DNA from: Diplonema japonicum
Taxonomy: Eukaryota > Euglenozoa > Diplonemea > Diplonemida > Diplonemidae
NCBI GenBank assembly: GCA_964019335.1
Contig: OZ025723.1
Coordinates: 402,626 to 466,625, forward strand
Length of the DNA: 64,000 nucleotides
Reading direction: 5' to 3'
Every line of letters starts with the position of its first letter. The first letter of the stretch is position 1. Below, piece after piece: positions 21,072 through 31,557 of this stretch. Both the position numbers and the translations under genes were made by a program. The notes below the pieces were generated by a model that worked only from the letters and a program-made list of their open reading frames with translations, did no database searches and was not told the DNA's origin.

Positions 21072-23597
21072 ATGGTAGCTAAGGAACTTGGATTTCGAAG
21101 AGCCATGGGGAAGTACAAGGAGTTCGAGCTCCCTGTGCTTTCCCCTGCGCCTCCTGAGACGCCTAATAAGAAGCCGATGATGCGGAAAAGCTGCAGTGTG
21201 CGGTCGAAGCAGTACATGCAGTACGAAGCAAAGAAGGGAGGGAGCGTTACGCACGAGAACAATTGGGCGTCTGTAGTCGAGGAAGCCACATCGCCTAAGT
21301 GCGACAAAAGATTTCTAAACAAGATCATGTTGAAGCCCGCGCTGCTGGACTACGAGCCTAGCGGAGACGAGACATACTGCAGACTAGGTGTCATGAAAGG
21401 GCAGGCCGTCAGCGACAGCGACAGCAGCGAGGACCCGATAAAGGTTGTGATGCGATCACTGCACATTGAAGAGAGCAGCGACTCATCTGTCACCTCGTCA
21501 TGTCTGTCATCGTCGTTCGCTTCTGAAAAGGTTGCAAAGCTGAGCGAGCTGTACTGCGATCACCAGCTGCTGAGCACCACAGCAGGGAATTACGCCAAGC
21601 TTGTCTCAATGTTTGCAGGTGACACAATCAAGGATGAGTGGTGCGAGGGCAGCGCGAACGAGGAAAGCCCCAACGAGGACACAGCGACACAGGAAGACTC
21701 CATGACCGACAGCTGGAGCCTCGTGAAGCCACCTCAATGGAACGCAACTCCGAGTTACTGCCACAGTGCACCCCGGAAGTCCCAGGCAAACTATGAAAGA
21801 AGTTCCCGCGTGTCCTGGAGTCCTGACCTCGGTGTCCCGTGTATGTCAACGACTTTGTTCACAGTGGTAGCGGACCTCGGCACCACGGGCATAGCGGAGG
21901 TATCAGAAGAACCGGAAGCAGTGGGCGGATATGGGCAGCTGCAGATAAAGAGAGCGATGAAGCATGCTGAAGGGGTCACAGAGACCGACGAATTGCGCAA
22001 AAGTGTTTCATCTGTAATGATCAGGCAGGCAAATGAAAGTGCAATGGAAGAGATTATGAATATGCAAAGCCAAAGAGAGCAGCAGCTTGAGCACCTAGAA
22101 ACGGCAAGGGTGGCGGTGACAGGCAGCACTGCGGATGAGAACGTGAGTAGCGTGTGCACCCTCTTAGGAAGCAGTCGGGCCGCAAAGCTGCGCACCCCGT
22201 CCCCTAATGACAAAGCAACAAATTTGATTCAAAACAAATGGGAGGGGAAGCCGAGGCGCGGACGCTTGGGAGGCAAAGTAAAAACTAACAGCGGAAGTGA
22301 GCCAACAAGCAAGAAGACTAGCCTTGCTACTGCAGTAGCAGTAAAGAGAACTGTTCAAATTTTGAGAAGAAGTAGATCTAGCAAGGGAAGAAGCTCCGAC
22401 GATATGGAGGAAAAGATCACACAGAATATGAGGAAATTAACAGATAAGCCTGGGGAACTGACGGCATGTGCAAGGTGCAAACAGCAAGCCAAAATCGTTA
22501 GAAATCTAGAAACGGGACTCAAAGAAATGTTCAACTTTAAGAAAGATTCAGCGAGAAAGCTCATGCTGCTGGAGCAACAGTACAGAAAGGTAACTGAGGA
22601 CGTTTGCAACCAGCGTGCTGCGTTGGCACAGGCACGGGAGTCCCATAAGAGCTTCATGAACGAAGTCAAGAATGAAAAGAAAGAACTGCAAAAAGCGCTA
22701 AAGAGCGAGCGGGAGACTATCAAAGAGCTGAACGAGAAGCTAGAGGAGAGGGGTTTTGAGAACGATGTGCTGCTTGAAGAGATTGTAAAACTGACAAAAG
22801 AGTCACAGGGCAGGAGGGCAGTAGGAGATATGAAGGATCTGAGATCGCTGTCCCAGAAGATCTTGCAGCAGGAGAGAAAGTACGCAAAGCTGAAAACCAG
22901 GACAACAGCACATACACTGGTGATGCAGCGATGCGAGGAACTATTGATGCTGTCTAATGCAGAAGAAGGACACCGCAACCCTCCTTTAGACATAGAAATG
23001 GTGGTTGACAAGTTCTTCCTTACCATGGGGGAGAAGATAAGGGATAAGAAGTCGTCCGATGAACATGTGTTGCTAAAGCGAGACGTGACGGGCTTTTTTC
23101 GAGACGGCTTAAAGCATGTGCTTCACTGCACAGATGCTTCGCAGCGGACAGCACATGAGCTCGTGCAGCACTTCACTACGATGTGCAGCGCCGTCTTCTC
23201 GGTGGTCGGTCCGCTCGTGACCTCTTGCAACGCGGTGACGTCACACTTCTACAAACTGCACAAAGCCTTTCAGAACCTTATTTGGCGGGCCACAGGCATC
23301 ACCGCTAAGCAGGTCCAGACAGACGACACAGCTGCCATCCTTGCCGCCGACCTTATCGCCGTTGCCACCATCACTATCCAACCGCCGCCTGCCAAAGCCA
23401 AGCTAATCACAAACGTCAGAAAGCTACGGCAATCTAAAAATTCTTTGAAAGGAACAGAAAAAGTGGCAAGAAAGAGCTCCGAAAACACAAGCACCGTCCT
23501 CATGACATCTTCACTCGAGGAAGAAGAGAAGAAGTCAAATCCGTACGTTGACAAACTCCTGAGCAGAATTAGAAACAAAAACGGAAACAAACCCTAG
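21072..23597 (+). CDS. coiled-coil protein, unknown
   Basis: 841 residues in one exon. The N-terminal half is Ser/Glu-rich and likely disordered (for example VSDSDSSEDP, acidic patches near residues 180-220). A CARCKQQ motif near residue 469 is followed by a long coiled coil (about residues 475-640: KKDSARKLMLLEQQYRKV..., KSERETIKELNEKLEERG). A helical C-terminal domain follows, and the protein ends with a Lys/Asn-rich tail. The first ATG after the acceptor (21065) is actually at 21067 and reads ATG-CAA-TGG-TAG, a three-codon frame overlapping this start; initiation at 21072 therefore needs leaky scanning or reinitiation. A cytoskeletal role is only a guess. Confidence 0.7.
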   Translation: MVAKELGFRRAMGKYKEFELPVLSPAPPETPNKKPMMRKSCSVRSKQYMQYEAKKGGSVTHENNWASVVEEATSPKCDKRFLNKIMLKPALLDYEPSGDETYCRLGVMKGQAVSDSDSSEDPIKVVMRSLHIEESSDSSVTSSCLSSSFASEKVAKLSELYCDHQLLSTTAGNYAKLVSMFAGDTIKDEWCEGSANEESPNEDTATQEDSMTDSWSLVKPPQWNATPSYCHSAPRKSQANYERSSRVSWSPDLGVPCMSTTLFTVVADLGTTGIAEVSEEPEAVGGYGQLQIKRAMKHAEGVTETDELRKSVSSVMIRQANESAMEEIMNMQSQREQQLEHLETARVAVTGSTADENVSSVCTLLGSSRAAKLRTPSPNDKATNLIQNKWEGKPRRGRLGGKVKTNSGSEPTSKKTSLATAVAVKRTVQILRRSRSSKGRSSDDMEEKITQNMRKLTDKPGELTACARCKQQAKIVRNLETGLKEMFNFKKDSARKLMLLEQQYRKVTEDVCNQRAALAQARESHKSFMNEVKNEKKELQKALKSERETIKELNEKLEERGFENDVLLEEIVKLTKESQGRRAVGDMKDLRSLSQKILQQERKYAKLKTRTTAHTLVMQRCEELLMLSNAEEGHRNPPLDIEMVVDKFFLTMGEKIRDKKSSDEHVLLKRDVTGFFRDGLKHVLHCTDASQRTAHELVQHFTTMCSAVFSVVGPLVTSCNAVTSHFYKLHKAFQNLIWRATGITAKQVQTDDTAAILAADLIAVATITIQPPPAKAKLITNVRKLRQSKNSLKGTEKVARKSSENTSTVLMTSSLEEEEKKSNPYVDKLLSRIRNKNGNKP

Positions 23598-23711
23598 AAT
23601 GAAGAGAAGAAAAAGAAAATGCCAATTCTTTTAACAAAGATGTTTAGGGCAGTTACTCATTTTCCCCCTCTGTCCCCCATCTTTGAAGGCACGCAGAGTT
23701 GTTATCGATAG

Positions 23712-24389
23712 ATGAGACTGTTGAGTCCTGCGCGTGATGCGTCAAAAAAGACGGTGGTGTTGGACATGGACGAAACACTGCTGCACTCAGTGAAGGTGGC
23801 TGACAGGAGCAAGGGTGACATAATTCGGAGAAAGAGGATTGGTGACATGATAGAAGTTGTATGGCCGGATGGGTTTGCTCTGAATGTGTATTTGAGGCCT
23901 GGAGTTGATGAGCTACTGCGAGAGCTGTCGAGCTTGTTTGAGGTTGTGCTATGGACTGCTGGCACAGCCCCGTACGCACAAGAAATCGTGAATGTGTTGG
24001 ACTCCGAGGGGACCATCTTCAGCTCGGTTATCGCAAGGGACAGGAGGTGGTTCAAGCCTGCGAGCGACGGGTTTGGGTACGCCAAGGACCTCAAAGCATT
24101 GGGGCGTCCGATGGACAAAATACTCATAGTCGAAAACAACCTGTCTGTCTGCAGGTACAACTACTCCCGCACCATTCTGGTACCCGATTGGGACACATCG
24201 TCCTTCTCCAAGAAAGACCAAGACACCTCCCTCTCCACAGTCCTACAGGCACTCAAGGAATGGTCAGACAGCGACACTTCCGCGTCAGAATTCCTCGAAT
24301 CGTGCAACGTCCTCCACCGTCACAACGCACCTGACAAGAGGTCCTTCTTCCACGCCACGTTCCCTTACAAGACTGTGAGCAAGCTGTGA
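23712..24389 (+). CDS. FCP1/SCP-type HAD phosphatase homologue with altered motif
   Basis: 225 residues. It follows the FCP1-like (NIF) domain closely: VVLDMDETLLHS (catalytic D18 and D20 in DxDxT), a proline/arginine loop YLRPGVDELL, VVLWTAGTAPYAQEI (motif II Thr), WFKPASDGFGYAKDLKALGRPMDKILIVENN. In this family the last segment normally reads (I/V)(V/L)DN-S; here the metal-coordinating Asp is Glu (E141) and the following Ser is Asn. Family members dephosphorylate Ser in RNA polymerase II CTD or other proteins; euglenozoan Pol II lacks canonical heptads, so a non-CTD substrate is likely. Activity could be kept (Glu can bind metal) or reduced. The start sits directly after the acceptor cgatag. 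Confidence 0.86.
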   Translation: MRLLSPARDASKKTVVLDMDETLLHSVKVADRSKGDIIRRKRIGDMIEVVWPDGFALNVYLRPGVDELLRELSSLFEVVLWTAGTAPYAQEIVNVLDSEGTIFSSVIARDRRWFKPASDGFGYAKDLKALGRPMDKILIVENNLSVCRYNYSRTILVPDWDTSSFSKKDQDTSLSTVLQALKEWSDSDTSASEFLESCNVLHRHNAPDKRSFFHATFPYKTVSKL

Positions 24390-24486
24390 TTTTCTTTTTT
24401 GCGGCCTTTAATTGTGTAGTAACAAATCTGATTTTTTTTTTTCCTCGTTCCATTTCTTCGGGTTGGTCCCTTTCTTAGTTGAAATA

Positions 24487-24518
<32 letters not shown>

Positions 24519-24685
24519 GGAAAAAAGAAAGAATACAGAGGAAAGCATCGATATTTTCCATCTACCTTTTTATGTTCATCACTCTAGGGTCCGCACAAGA
24601 GATCCTGTGGCATGATCACGTTGTTTCTCAATATTACTAGTTGGCGTGGTGCTTTTTCTTGTAGGTGTACTGCTCAGGTACAAAT
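24390..24685 (+). other. spacer with long poly-A run
   Basis: Contains an A-run of about 29 nt (from 24489) in a T/A-rich stretch and no reading frame of interest. It ends in the acceptor ctgctcag (24678), 7 nt before the formin start codon. Confidence 0.6.
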
Positions 24686-27677
24686 ATGGACAAAGAAGTT
24701 AAGCTTGTGAACAGGCAGTTCGACAGGTTGTGCTGGAGCAGCCCCTTGATGCTGACGGATGTCGGAGGCAACGAGAAAATGGTGCACACATCGACGGACA
24801 TGAAGCAGGGCATGGTGTATCGCACAGTTCGGGGGTGCACAGTGAAGCGGCAGGACGGTGTGGTCGTTGTAGGCGGTGCTGCACGGCAAGGTGGGGAAAT
24901 ACGCAGCATTTTCGAAGCACGAACCGAGCTTCCCGAAAGCCTGCGGAAAGCGTTGCACTCCTTCCAAAGTAGAGGGAAATGCCGCAGACGCCTCGGGCGC
25001 AGAACAGATCCTCCTGTTGTGGTAGTTTCTTGCAACGACTTCAGTACAGATGACGAGACTGCTACATTGAACAGCACACGGTCGGTGCGGTCTTTGAAGC
25101 AGATCAAGCAAGCTCAAACACCCATCACATCGCCGCCAAAGCAGGCTTCCGAGATGGTTGTCATCATGCAGCGGCAGCAAGAGCTCCTCCGCAAGATCAA
25201 GAGCAGCAGCAACGCTGATGGTATAGACGATTCCATCCAGACAGGAGACAAGCTCCTCTCGTACTACACACAGCGCGCGGCTTCAGAGGCCAGCAACGAC
25301 CTATCGCCGCGACTGCGTGCAGGCTTACCCCTGAGTCCCGCACGAGATAGCACGTTGGGAGGAATTGGGTCGCCAGTCGCATTCATTGGGAACTGCGAGC
25401 CGACACAGACAGCTGATGGCACACAAGAAGAGAAGTCCTCACATATCCCGAGCTCGTCCGTAAATTACCATCTTGTGACAGGTACTCCTGTGCTCTTTAA
25501 TTGCACAAGTGCCACGCCCGGTGGACCCGAACAGTTAATCGCGAGTCCATCAGCTAATGGTGCAGTACTTACAGGAGCGGTGAACGATTCACGTGCTTCT
25601 GCAGGTCCCTCTGGCATGCAGAAAGGCGTGATGATGCCGTCTCATCATGTCTCTCCAAGCAACGTGGGACAGATACTACCTTATTCTCTGGAACAAGAAG
25701 GGCAAACCGATGGACTGATCCAACGACCCCCGGGGGGACCATCTACACATCAAGCACTTATTCCATCCCCGGCCCTACAAGGAAGCGTACCTTCCTCCCC
25801 ACCGCCACCAAAGGGGACTCCGGCATCTGAAGTGATTCCCGAAATGAAAACGTCAGGATCGCCGCTCCCACCCCAAAGCAAGGGGCCTCCTCCTCCCCCG
25901 TCTGCACCATCTGGGGGAAACGAAATACCACCCCCCGGGATGCCGCCGCTCCCACCCCAAAGCAAGGGGCCTCCTCCTCCTCCTCCTCCGCCTGCACCAT
26001 CTGGGAGCAAAATACCACCGCCACCGTCTGGGGGAGCACCTCCACCACCTGCAGGGAAGGGGATCCCGCCTCCTCCAGGAAGCAAGGGTGCACCCCCCCC
26101 GCCACCGCCGGTTCGCAAAGGTCCCAGGATGAGAACAGTCTCGTGGAACAAGCTCACGGCACACCAAGTCGAGCGCTCGATGTGGTGCAACGTTGGGAAG
26201 GGCGAGCTGGAGAGCAGCGTTGAAACTAAACTGCGCGAGTCCTTTACAATAAATACAAAAGGCAAGAAGGTTGTGAAGAAGGAAGTAGTACAAAAGAGGG
26301 TGCTAGAAAGCAACAGGCAGCAGCAATTGGGAATTGTACTTTCTGTAGTGAAGGTCGCGCCGATGGCCCTTGTGGCCGCCATGCAGGAGCTGGACGACGA
26401 CACGCTGTGCTGCGAGAGTCTTGCAAAGATAGCAACCGTCCTACCTTCTGCAGAAGAGGAGAAGAAGTTTCAAAGGATTAATGAGGCAGAGATAGGTGAA
26501 TACTTGCCTGTGGAACAGTTTTGCTGGAATGTGCTTCGTATCGGCAATGCAAAGGCACGTTTACAGTGCTGGCTGTACTCAAGCAGACACAAGGCACTAG
26601 TCAAAGAACTGAAAAGCCTTCATGTAATGTCACTCGATGCCTGCGAGGCAGCACTGAGGAATAAAGGGCTGCAAACTATACTGTTGACAGTGTTAGCAAT
26701 GGGGAACGTATTGAACAACAACTCAGCACAGGTACACTCACCGCCCTTCACACACACCACAGGGGTCCGCATGTGGTTTCCGTTTAGGTAATTTATCTGA
26801 AACACTGAATTCGGTGAAGAGCACTGATGGCAGGACCACTTTGTTCAAGTTGCTTGTGGAGGTAGTGTGGTATCTGCACTTATTAACATCACACAGCATT
26901 TGCATGACAACGAGCAGCTAGCGGGCCTTTCCGCCTCGTTGATACCGCAGCTGGACCCAGCGACGCAGCACAGCTTACCGGAGTTCGTAGCAATGGGGAA
27001 CGAGATCAAAGAAGGAGTGGGGGCCATTACAAACATGCTTGGAAAAGGTGACAGAGCCTTTGACGAGAGGTTGACGCCCTTTGCAGAGAGCGCTGCGGAA
27101 GATGTGGCGATGATAGAAACAATGCAAAGCAAGCTGTCCGCAAAGCTAACTGAAGTAGCAGAGTGGTATGTGTAGTGTTGCATTCCATGTCAGCAGGTTT
27201 GGCGAGAGTCCGAAAGACTTCGATGACACAGGTTTTATGAAGAATGTTGTTCTGTTCTTGAGGTCCTTCGACACCCACGTCGCGGAGTACAAAGCCTGCA
27301 AAGCAAGGGCGCTAAAAAAAATGCTGCACACGTACAGTGCAGCTGCTCTGGTGGTTGCATGCATAAGCACTGGGGCGCACGAGAATGCGTACCCGTGTTG
27401 CAGCACAGCCAGCTCTGTGTCGCTGTACGACAACGTGGTGTCGAAGGACGTCCACAAGGAGGTGAACATGCTGGAGAGTGAGTTGGCTCGCTTGAGGTAC
27501 ATGAGGAAAAACATCGAAGGCATGTCATTGGCATCTGACAGCCCTCTTGAAGGGGACGAGAGAGAAGAAGAAGCCCACCTCCAAAGCATGAAGGACCAGA
27601 CTGTGGCATATCTGTGCGACGAGTGGCTTAAGTCCGTCTCGACGGAAGACCTAGAAACCATCTCACTTCCGTGCTGA
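24686..27677 (+). CDS. formin (FH1-FH2 actin nucleator)
   Basis: Four exons (24686-26731, 26763-26861, 26897-27165, 27197-27677), introns 31, 35 and 31 nt, 964 residues. The FH1 region (about residues 365-480) has many PPPP/PPPPPP tracts that would bind profilin. FH2 follows: KLTAHQVERSMWCNVGKGELE, then SVVKVAPMALVAAMQELDD and the diagnostic LTVLAMGNVLNN; splicing 26731 to 26763 restores the family continuation GSACGFRLGNLSETLNSVKSTDGRTTLFKLLVE, which unspliced DNA would destroy. The tail after about residue 860 is helical with no clear DAD motif. Formins nucleate and elongate unbranched actin filaments; the N-terminal part shows no GBD/FH3 that I can recognise. Start chosen at the first ATG after the acceptor gctcag. 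Confidence 0.92.
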
Positions 27678-27754
27678 TTTTCTTACACGCCTTTCGATAA
27701 GTTAGATGAGTAGAGTTTTCATTATTCCCCCTCCTTCACAAAAGCTCACACAGG

Positions 27755-29881
27755 ATGGGTATGACAGCCACTCGACCTGCAAGTGGTGTGTCGAATCACA
27801 AGGCAGTGGCAATATGTACTCTGCTGAGCAGTGCCCTGACTGCTGGATTGAGTGGCGCCATAGTCTACAAAGCATCAGCCGATGAGATAGTTATCGCACT
27901 GGCTGTCCTGCAGCTCGTTGTCACCGCGGCTTTCACGGTAATCCCTGCGATGTACATTTTGTCGCAGTTTAAGGCCTCTTTGGTAGGTTTTAATGAGACG
28001 TGGCAGCTCGTTAGCGCACTGCAGATACGCGACGCAAGTGATTCGTGGAACAGCTTCATCACCAGGAACCCCCCTCCGGAAGAACTCGATATGTCAGCCA
28101 AAGCGATGAAGGAGGCACTCTTTGCACTTCTAAGAATCGCTAGGCACATACCACGGGCAGCGATTGAAGAACAGGGCGTTGCATCAGAGTACTCTGACGG
28201 AGGGATAGAGAAGCAGCCCAGCAGCACCCAGTTCGTCGACCTCGGGGACTACCCATACTCACCCCATGCTGTCCCGCAAGTGCAGCCTGACTGGGATGGC
28301 GACGCACACACGCAAATCTCCAGGACGGTTTCACACCACACACTCCACCATGTCCTCTCCCAGGGTGCCCTCTTGGCCTCGACTCAGGAAGATTCCGAAG
28401 AAGTGTGTGACGAAGAATCTGAAGAAGATGCAGGAACAGACGAAGAAGGGGGGAGCCACAGTAGTTCCTCGGGAATGTCGGGCAGAAAGCCCAGCCAAAC
28501 AAAGTCGCACAAATCAGCCTCAACACCTACCGCCGAAGACACCGCACAGAGCCCCCCCTCGTCGATGAGGGGCCTCACCACAGTCATCGCAGCGAAGAAT
28601 GTCTTCCTGCGTGCCGGTAAAATACCGTGCTCCGAGCTCACGGCAAGACGTGTTACGACAGAGGTCATTTTAAACACGAAAGGCTTCAATGAGTTCTCCA
28701 GAAGCTACGAGCTGGAAACAGTCATGAAATTCCACAGCAGATGGCTTGAGGCGTGTATCACGGACGCCAAGAAAGACTTTGCCTTTGTGGAACGATTCAT
28801 CGGTGACGAGGTGCAGGTGAACTTCGGCGGCTTTGTCCAATGTAGCGTGCCCGGACAAAAGGCAGGGAGATATCTGCTGAAGGTTCGCGAGCGACTCGAG
28901 CAGCTTCACCAGTCAGGGGATGCCGATCTAGGAGGCGATAACATGCCTGCCACGTATATGGGGGCTGCGCAAGGCCCAGCCATTTGTGGCAATCTAGGTT
29001 GGGAGAACGTGAAAGGCACTGCCGTGTTGGGGAGGATTGTCGGGGGAGCAAAAGCGTTGCAAGCCGTGGCAAGAGATACGGGGTTTGACATCATCGTGGA
29101 CAGGAGGATCTCAGATGAGTGCCAAGGTCATATCTCGTCAGTCCCTGTTGATGTCATCCAGGTGGGTGTCGACGGTACCCCGCAGGAGGTGTGCTACCTC
29201 ATTGGAAGAGTGGGCGCCGAGCAGAACGAGTGGCTCTACAGCATCACGACGGATGTGAACTACGACAGGGCATGGAAGATCCTTAGAAACGGTGACGTGG
29301 CTTATGCTGCGGAGCTGCTTACTCAGTATGTGCAACAGTCGCGGAACCACACTGCTGCTTTGGTGTGCGCCAGGATACAGCGGTTTGTCGCAGAAGTGAA
29401 ACGGGCGACAGGGGAACCCCCGAAGGAGTACTGCAGGACGGTTCGGATGATGACCTTCACACCGCGGCCACTCTTGTCAAGAATACCAAGAGCTAGCATA
29501 GCAAACACACAGATAGTGCTCCCGATACCAAGGGGTGGCACGCCGAACGCCCCCAACCCTGCCTTCCACGCGAATCGAAGAAGGAAAGCATCTATCACAT
29601 CCCCGCCAAATCTCGTCTCCCCACGCGCGCAGTTCGCGTCCTCGAAGACTGCCAGCAAAGGCTCCCTTGATGCTAGTTCCCCAACTGCGCTCACGTCAAA
29701 TCCTTCACCCGTATTGCAGTACCGTCTGGCTGCGTATCGATTGGGCAGCTCGCCAACTAGTAACCCTTTAGGTATGTGTCGTGTGGAGAGTGCGAAAACA
29801 AAGAACCTACATACAGATAAATCGGAAAGCTCCTGCGTGGAGACCGCTGCGGTTGACAAGGATGAGGTGCTCACTCCATAA
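27755..29881 (+). CDS. membrane protein with degenerate class III nucleotidyl-cyclase domain
   Basis: 708 residues, ATG right after the acceptor ctcacacag. Two N-terminal TM helices (about residues 19-42 and 48-72) precede an acidic linker and a domain at about 270-545. That domain has the order of a class III adenylate/guanylate cyclase: an LTTVIAAKNVF first strand, FVERFIGDEVQVNFGG (cf. the GD..mavFG hairpin), and GAAQGPAICGNLG...GTAVLGRIVGGAKALQAVA (cf. G...G.v..GN.G.....y.v.G..vN.a..L). The metal-binding Asp of the first strand (usual FaDi) is replaced by A-A-K, and the transition-state Asn position is Gly, so catalysis is unlikely. Such pseudo-cyclases could be regulators or dimer partners. 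The C-terminal 160 residues are Ser/Pro-rich. Confidence 0.68.
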   Translation: MGMTATRPASGVSNHKAVAICTLLSSALTAGLSGAIVYKASADEIVIALAVLQLVVTAAFTVIPAMYILSQFKASLVGFNETWQLVSALQIRDASDSWNSFITRNPPPEELDMSAKAMKEALFALLRIARHIPRAAIEEQGVASEYSDGGIEKQPSSTQFVDLGDYPYSPHAVPQVQPDWDGDAHTQISRTVSHHTLHHVLSQGALLASTQEDSEEVCDEESEEDAGTDEEGGSHSSSSGMSGRKPSQTKSHKSASTPTAEDTAQSPPSSMRGLTTVIAAKNVFLRAGKIPCSELTARRVTTEVILNTKGFNEFSRSYELETVMKFHSRWLEACITDAKKDFAFVERFIGDEVQVNFGGFVQCSVPGQKAGRYLLKVRERLEQLHQSGDADLGGDNMPATYMGAAQGPAICGNLGWENVKGTAVLGRIVGGAKALQAVARDTGFDIIVDRRISDECQGHISSVPVDVIQVGVDGTPQEVCYLIGRVGAEQNEWLYSITTDVNYDRAWKILRNGDVAYAAELLTQYVQQSRNHTAALVCARIQRFVAEVKRATGEPPKEYCRTVRMMTFTPRPLLSRIPRASIANTQIVLPIPRGGTPNAPNPAFHANRRRKASITSPPNLVSPRAQFASSKTASKGSLDASSPTALTSNPSPVLQYRLAAYRLGSSPTSNPLGMCRVESAKTKNLHTDKSESSCVETAAVDKDEVLTP

Positions 29882-31557
29882 TACAAGGCTTGAGGCACAA
29901 AGAGGAAAAAAAGAAAAGATAGTACACAGGGGGTGTTATCTCCGTTCTGGTTCGTTTTAGTTCCCCCTTTCACTTCTGTTCATCAGGTTGCTGTTTAAAA
30001 GAAACGGTCAAGCCGTCGGCAACCAGTTATTTAGAAATAAGAAAAGAAGAAGAAAAAAAAAAGGAAAAGAGCCAGCATGATTTCTTGTTGTTTTTATCAA
30101 GATAAAGTTGGTACTCCTCACGACTTGACCCTTTAACTAGGACGAACTGCCATCACCCCCCAGATGTAGACCAAGCAGTGAATGTGTGTAAACTACCTAA
30201 AAATCTATTGATCTTTTTTTCGTCCCGATAAACTCAGCTCCCTGTGGGGCTATTCAAGTTATATATCCCTTGGTCGTTCTGTGCTAAAAAGAAAACAGCA
30301 ACACAATTAACAAAAGTAAAAAAAAGAAATAAGAAAAAAGAAAAAGGAAAAGAAATGATAAGATCAATCTAATAAATAGAAGAAAGAAAATAAGGGTTTA
30401 GAGAGTATCTTTTGGTGTGCCAAAGAACAGCGAAAGAGGGAGGGTAAAGGAAAAAAACATAATTTTTTCCTCTTTCTCTCTTTTTTTTTTATAGGTGGTG
30501 GGGATAACATGGAAATATAAGAAGTACATCAGATGTGTCGTTCGCTGTTGACCTCCTCGTCGGTCATCACCGGTAGCGCCCGAGTGGAAGAACGTAACGC
30601 AGATGCTCAGGGTGACGAACAGGCAGCAAACTGCACGAGCGCAGAATCTTGGTTACCCGGGACGCCCCGGCTAGGGTTGAGCACACCGCACGCATTAAGG
30701 ACACGACGCGGAACGCAGAGAAGCTACTGCTCGGTCGAGGAACGCCCCCTGTAATCAAGTAGGTAGTTCGTGCTTCATTGCACGCTTAACGCCACCTAGT
30801 GTTGCAATCAAAGCCCCATTTTTTTTTTCTTTCTCTCAGATATTTGAGCTTCAAGGAGCAGTTAGAAAAGAAGAAACAAAAAAAAAAAGACCAACAAAAA
30901 AAAAAAAAGAAAGAAAAAGAAAATCGCTATCCTCTTCCCATTCATTTCATTATTTTTTAACCCTCAAAATAATTTGAAGGGAAATGTATTCAAATGTTGC
31001 AGGTCTAATTTCCGACAGTGGTTGTTGTGCTTAGACTCTTTACATCTTCATTTTCCTTTTTCATAGTTTTGATTATGTTTCAAGGCGTGCCGCCTTCCCC
31101 CGTAAATACAATTGTGGCCCAGAGTGGCCACAGGAGTGCTTCGGTTGCTTGCTTTCTTCCCCGCTTCGAAAGGCTGTTGTGCGTGGTCCCATGCCCCCCG
31201 TGCCCTCTCCCTGCAAGGTTGCGGTTAATCGGTTCTGTTTTTTACCTATAAGAAATCTATTGATGAAAGTGCCCCTCCCCGCCCCTTCCTAGCTCCTTCA
31301 AAGAGCTACATATGTTATGTCATATCCGGTACCAACTTGCTGTCAATAGCCACCCCACCTTTTCCTGCAGTAGTTTCCCCACTCCTTTCAAGAGCCTTCG
31401 TTTGTTATTGTTTACTATGACTATTCTTTGGGTGCACCACCCCTTTTCCCCCCCTTTTCCTCTTTGTTGATTTGTCGCAGCTCAGTTAAGTGTTTTTTTT
31501 TTTGTCTCAATTCTTTTTCGTTTCCGGAGAATCATTACCCACTACCCACACCTAGGC
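29882..31557 (+). other. non-coding desert with a GC-rich island
   Basis: Mostly A/T-rich with purine runs (30300-30400) and homopolymers. A GC-rich island at about 30520-30800 stands out in composition and has no convincing protein frame; part of it recurs at 41085 (see the repeat entries). It could be a non-coding RNA or a mobile-element relic, but I see no known RNA motif. The end (31540-31555, ccactacccacacctag) is the acceptor for the next gene. Confidence 0.6.
30691..30727 (+). repeat. dispersed repeat, copy 1
   Basis: Begins CGCATTAAGGACACGACGCG and ends AAGCTAC. It matches 41085-41122 in the same orientation with about three substitutions and one or two single-base gaps. It lies inside the GC-rich island of an otherwise A/T-rich desert. 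Too short to name. Confidence 0.55.
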
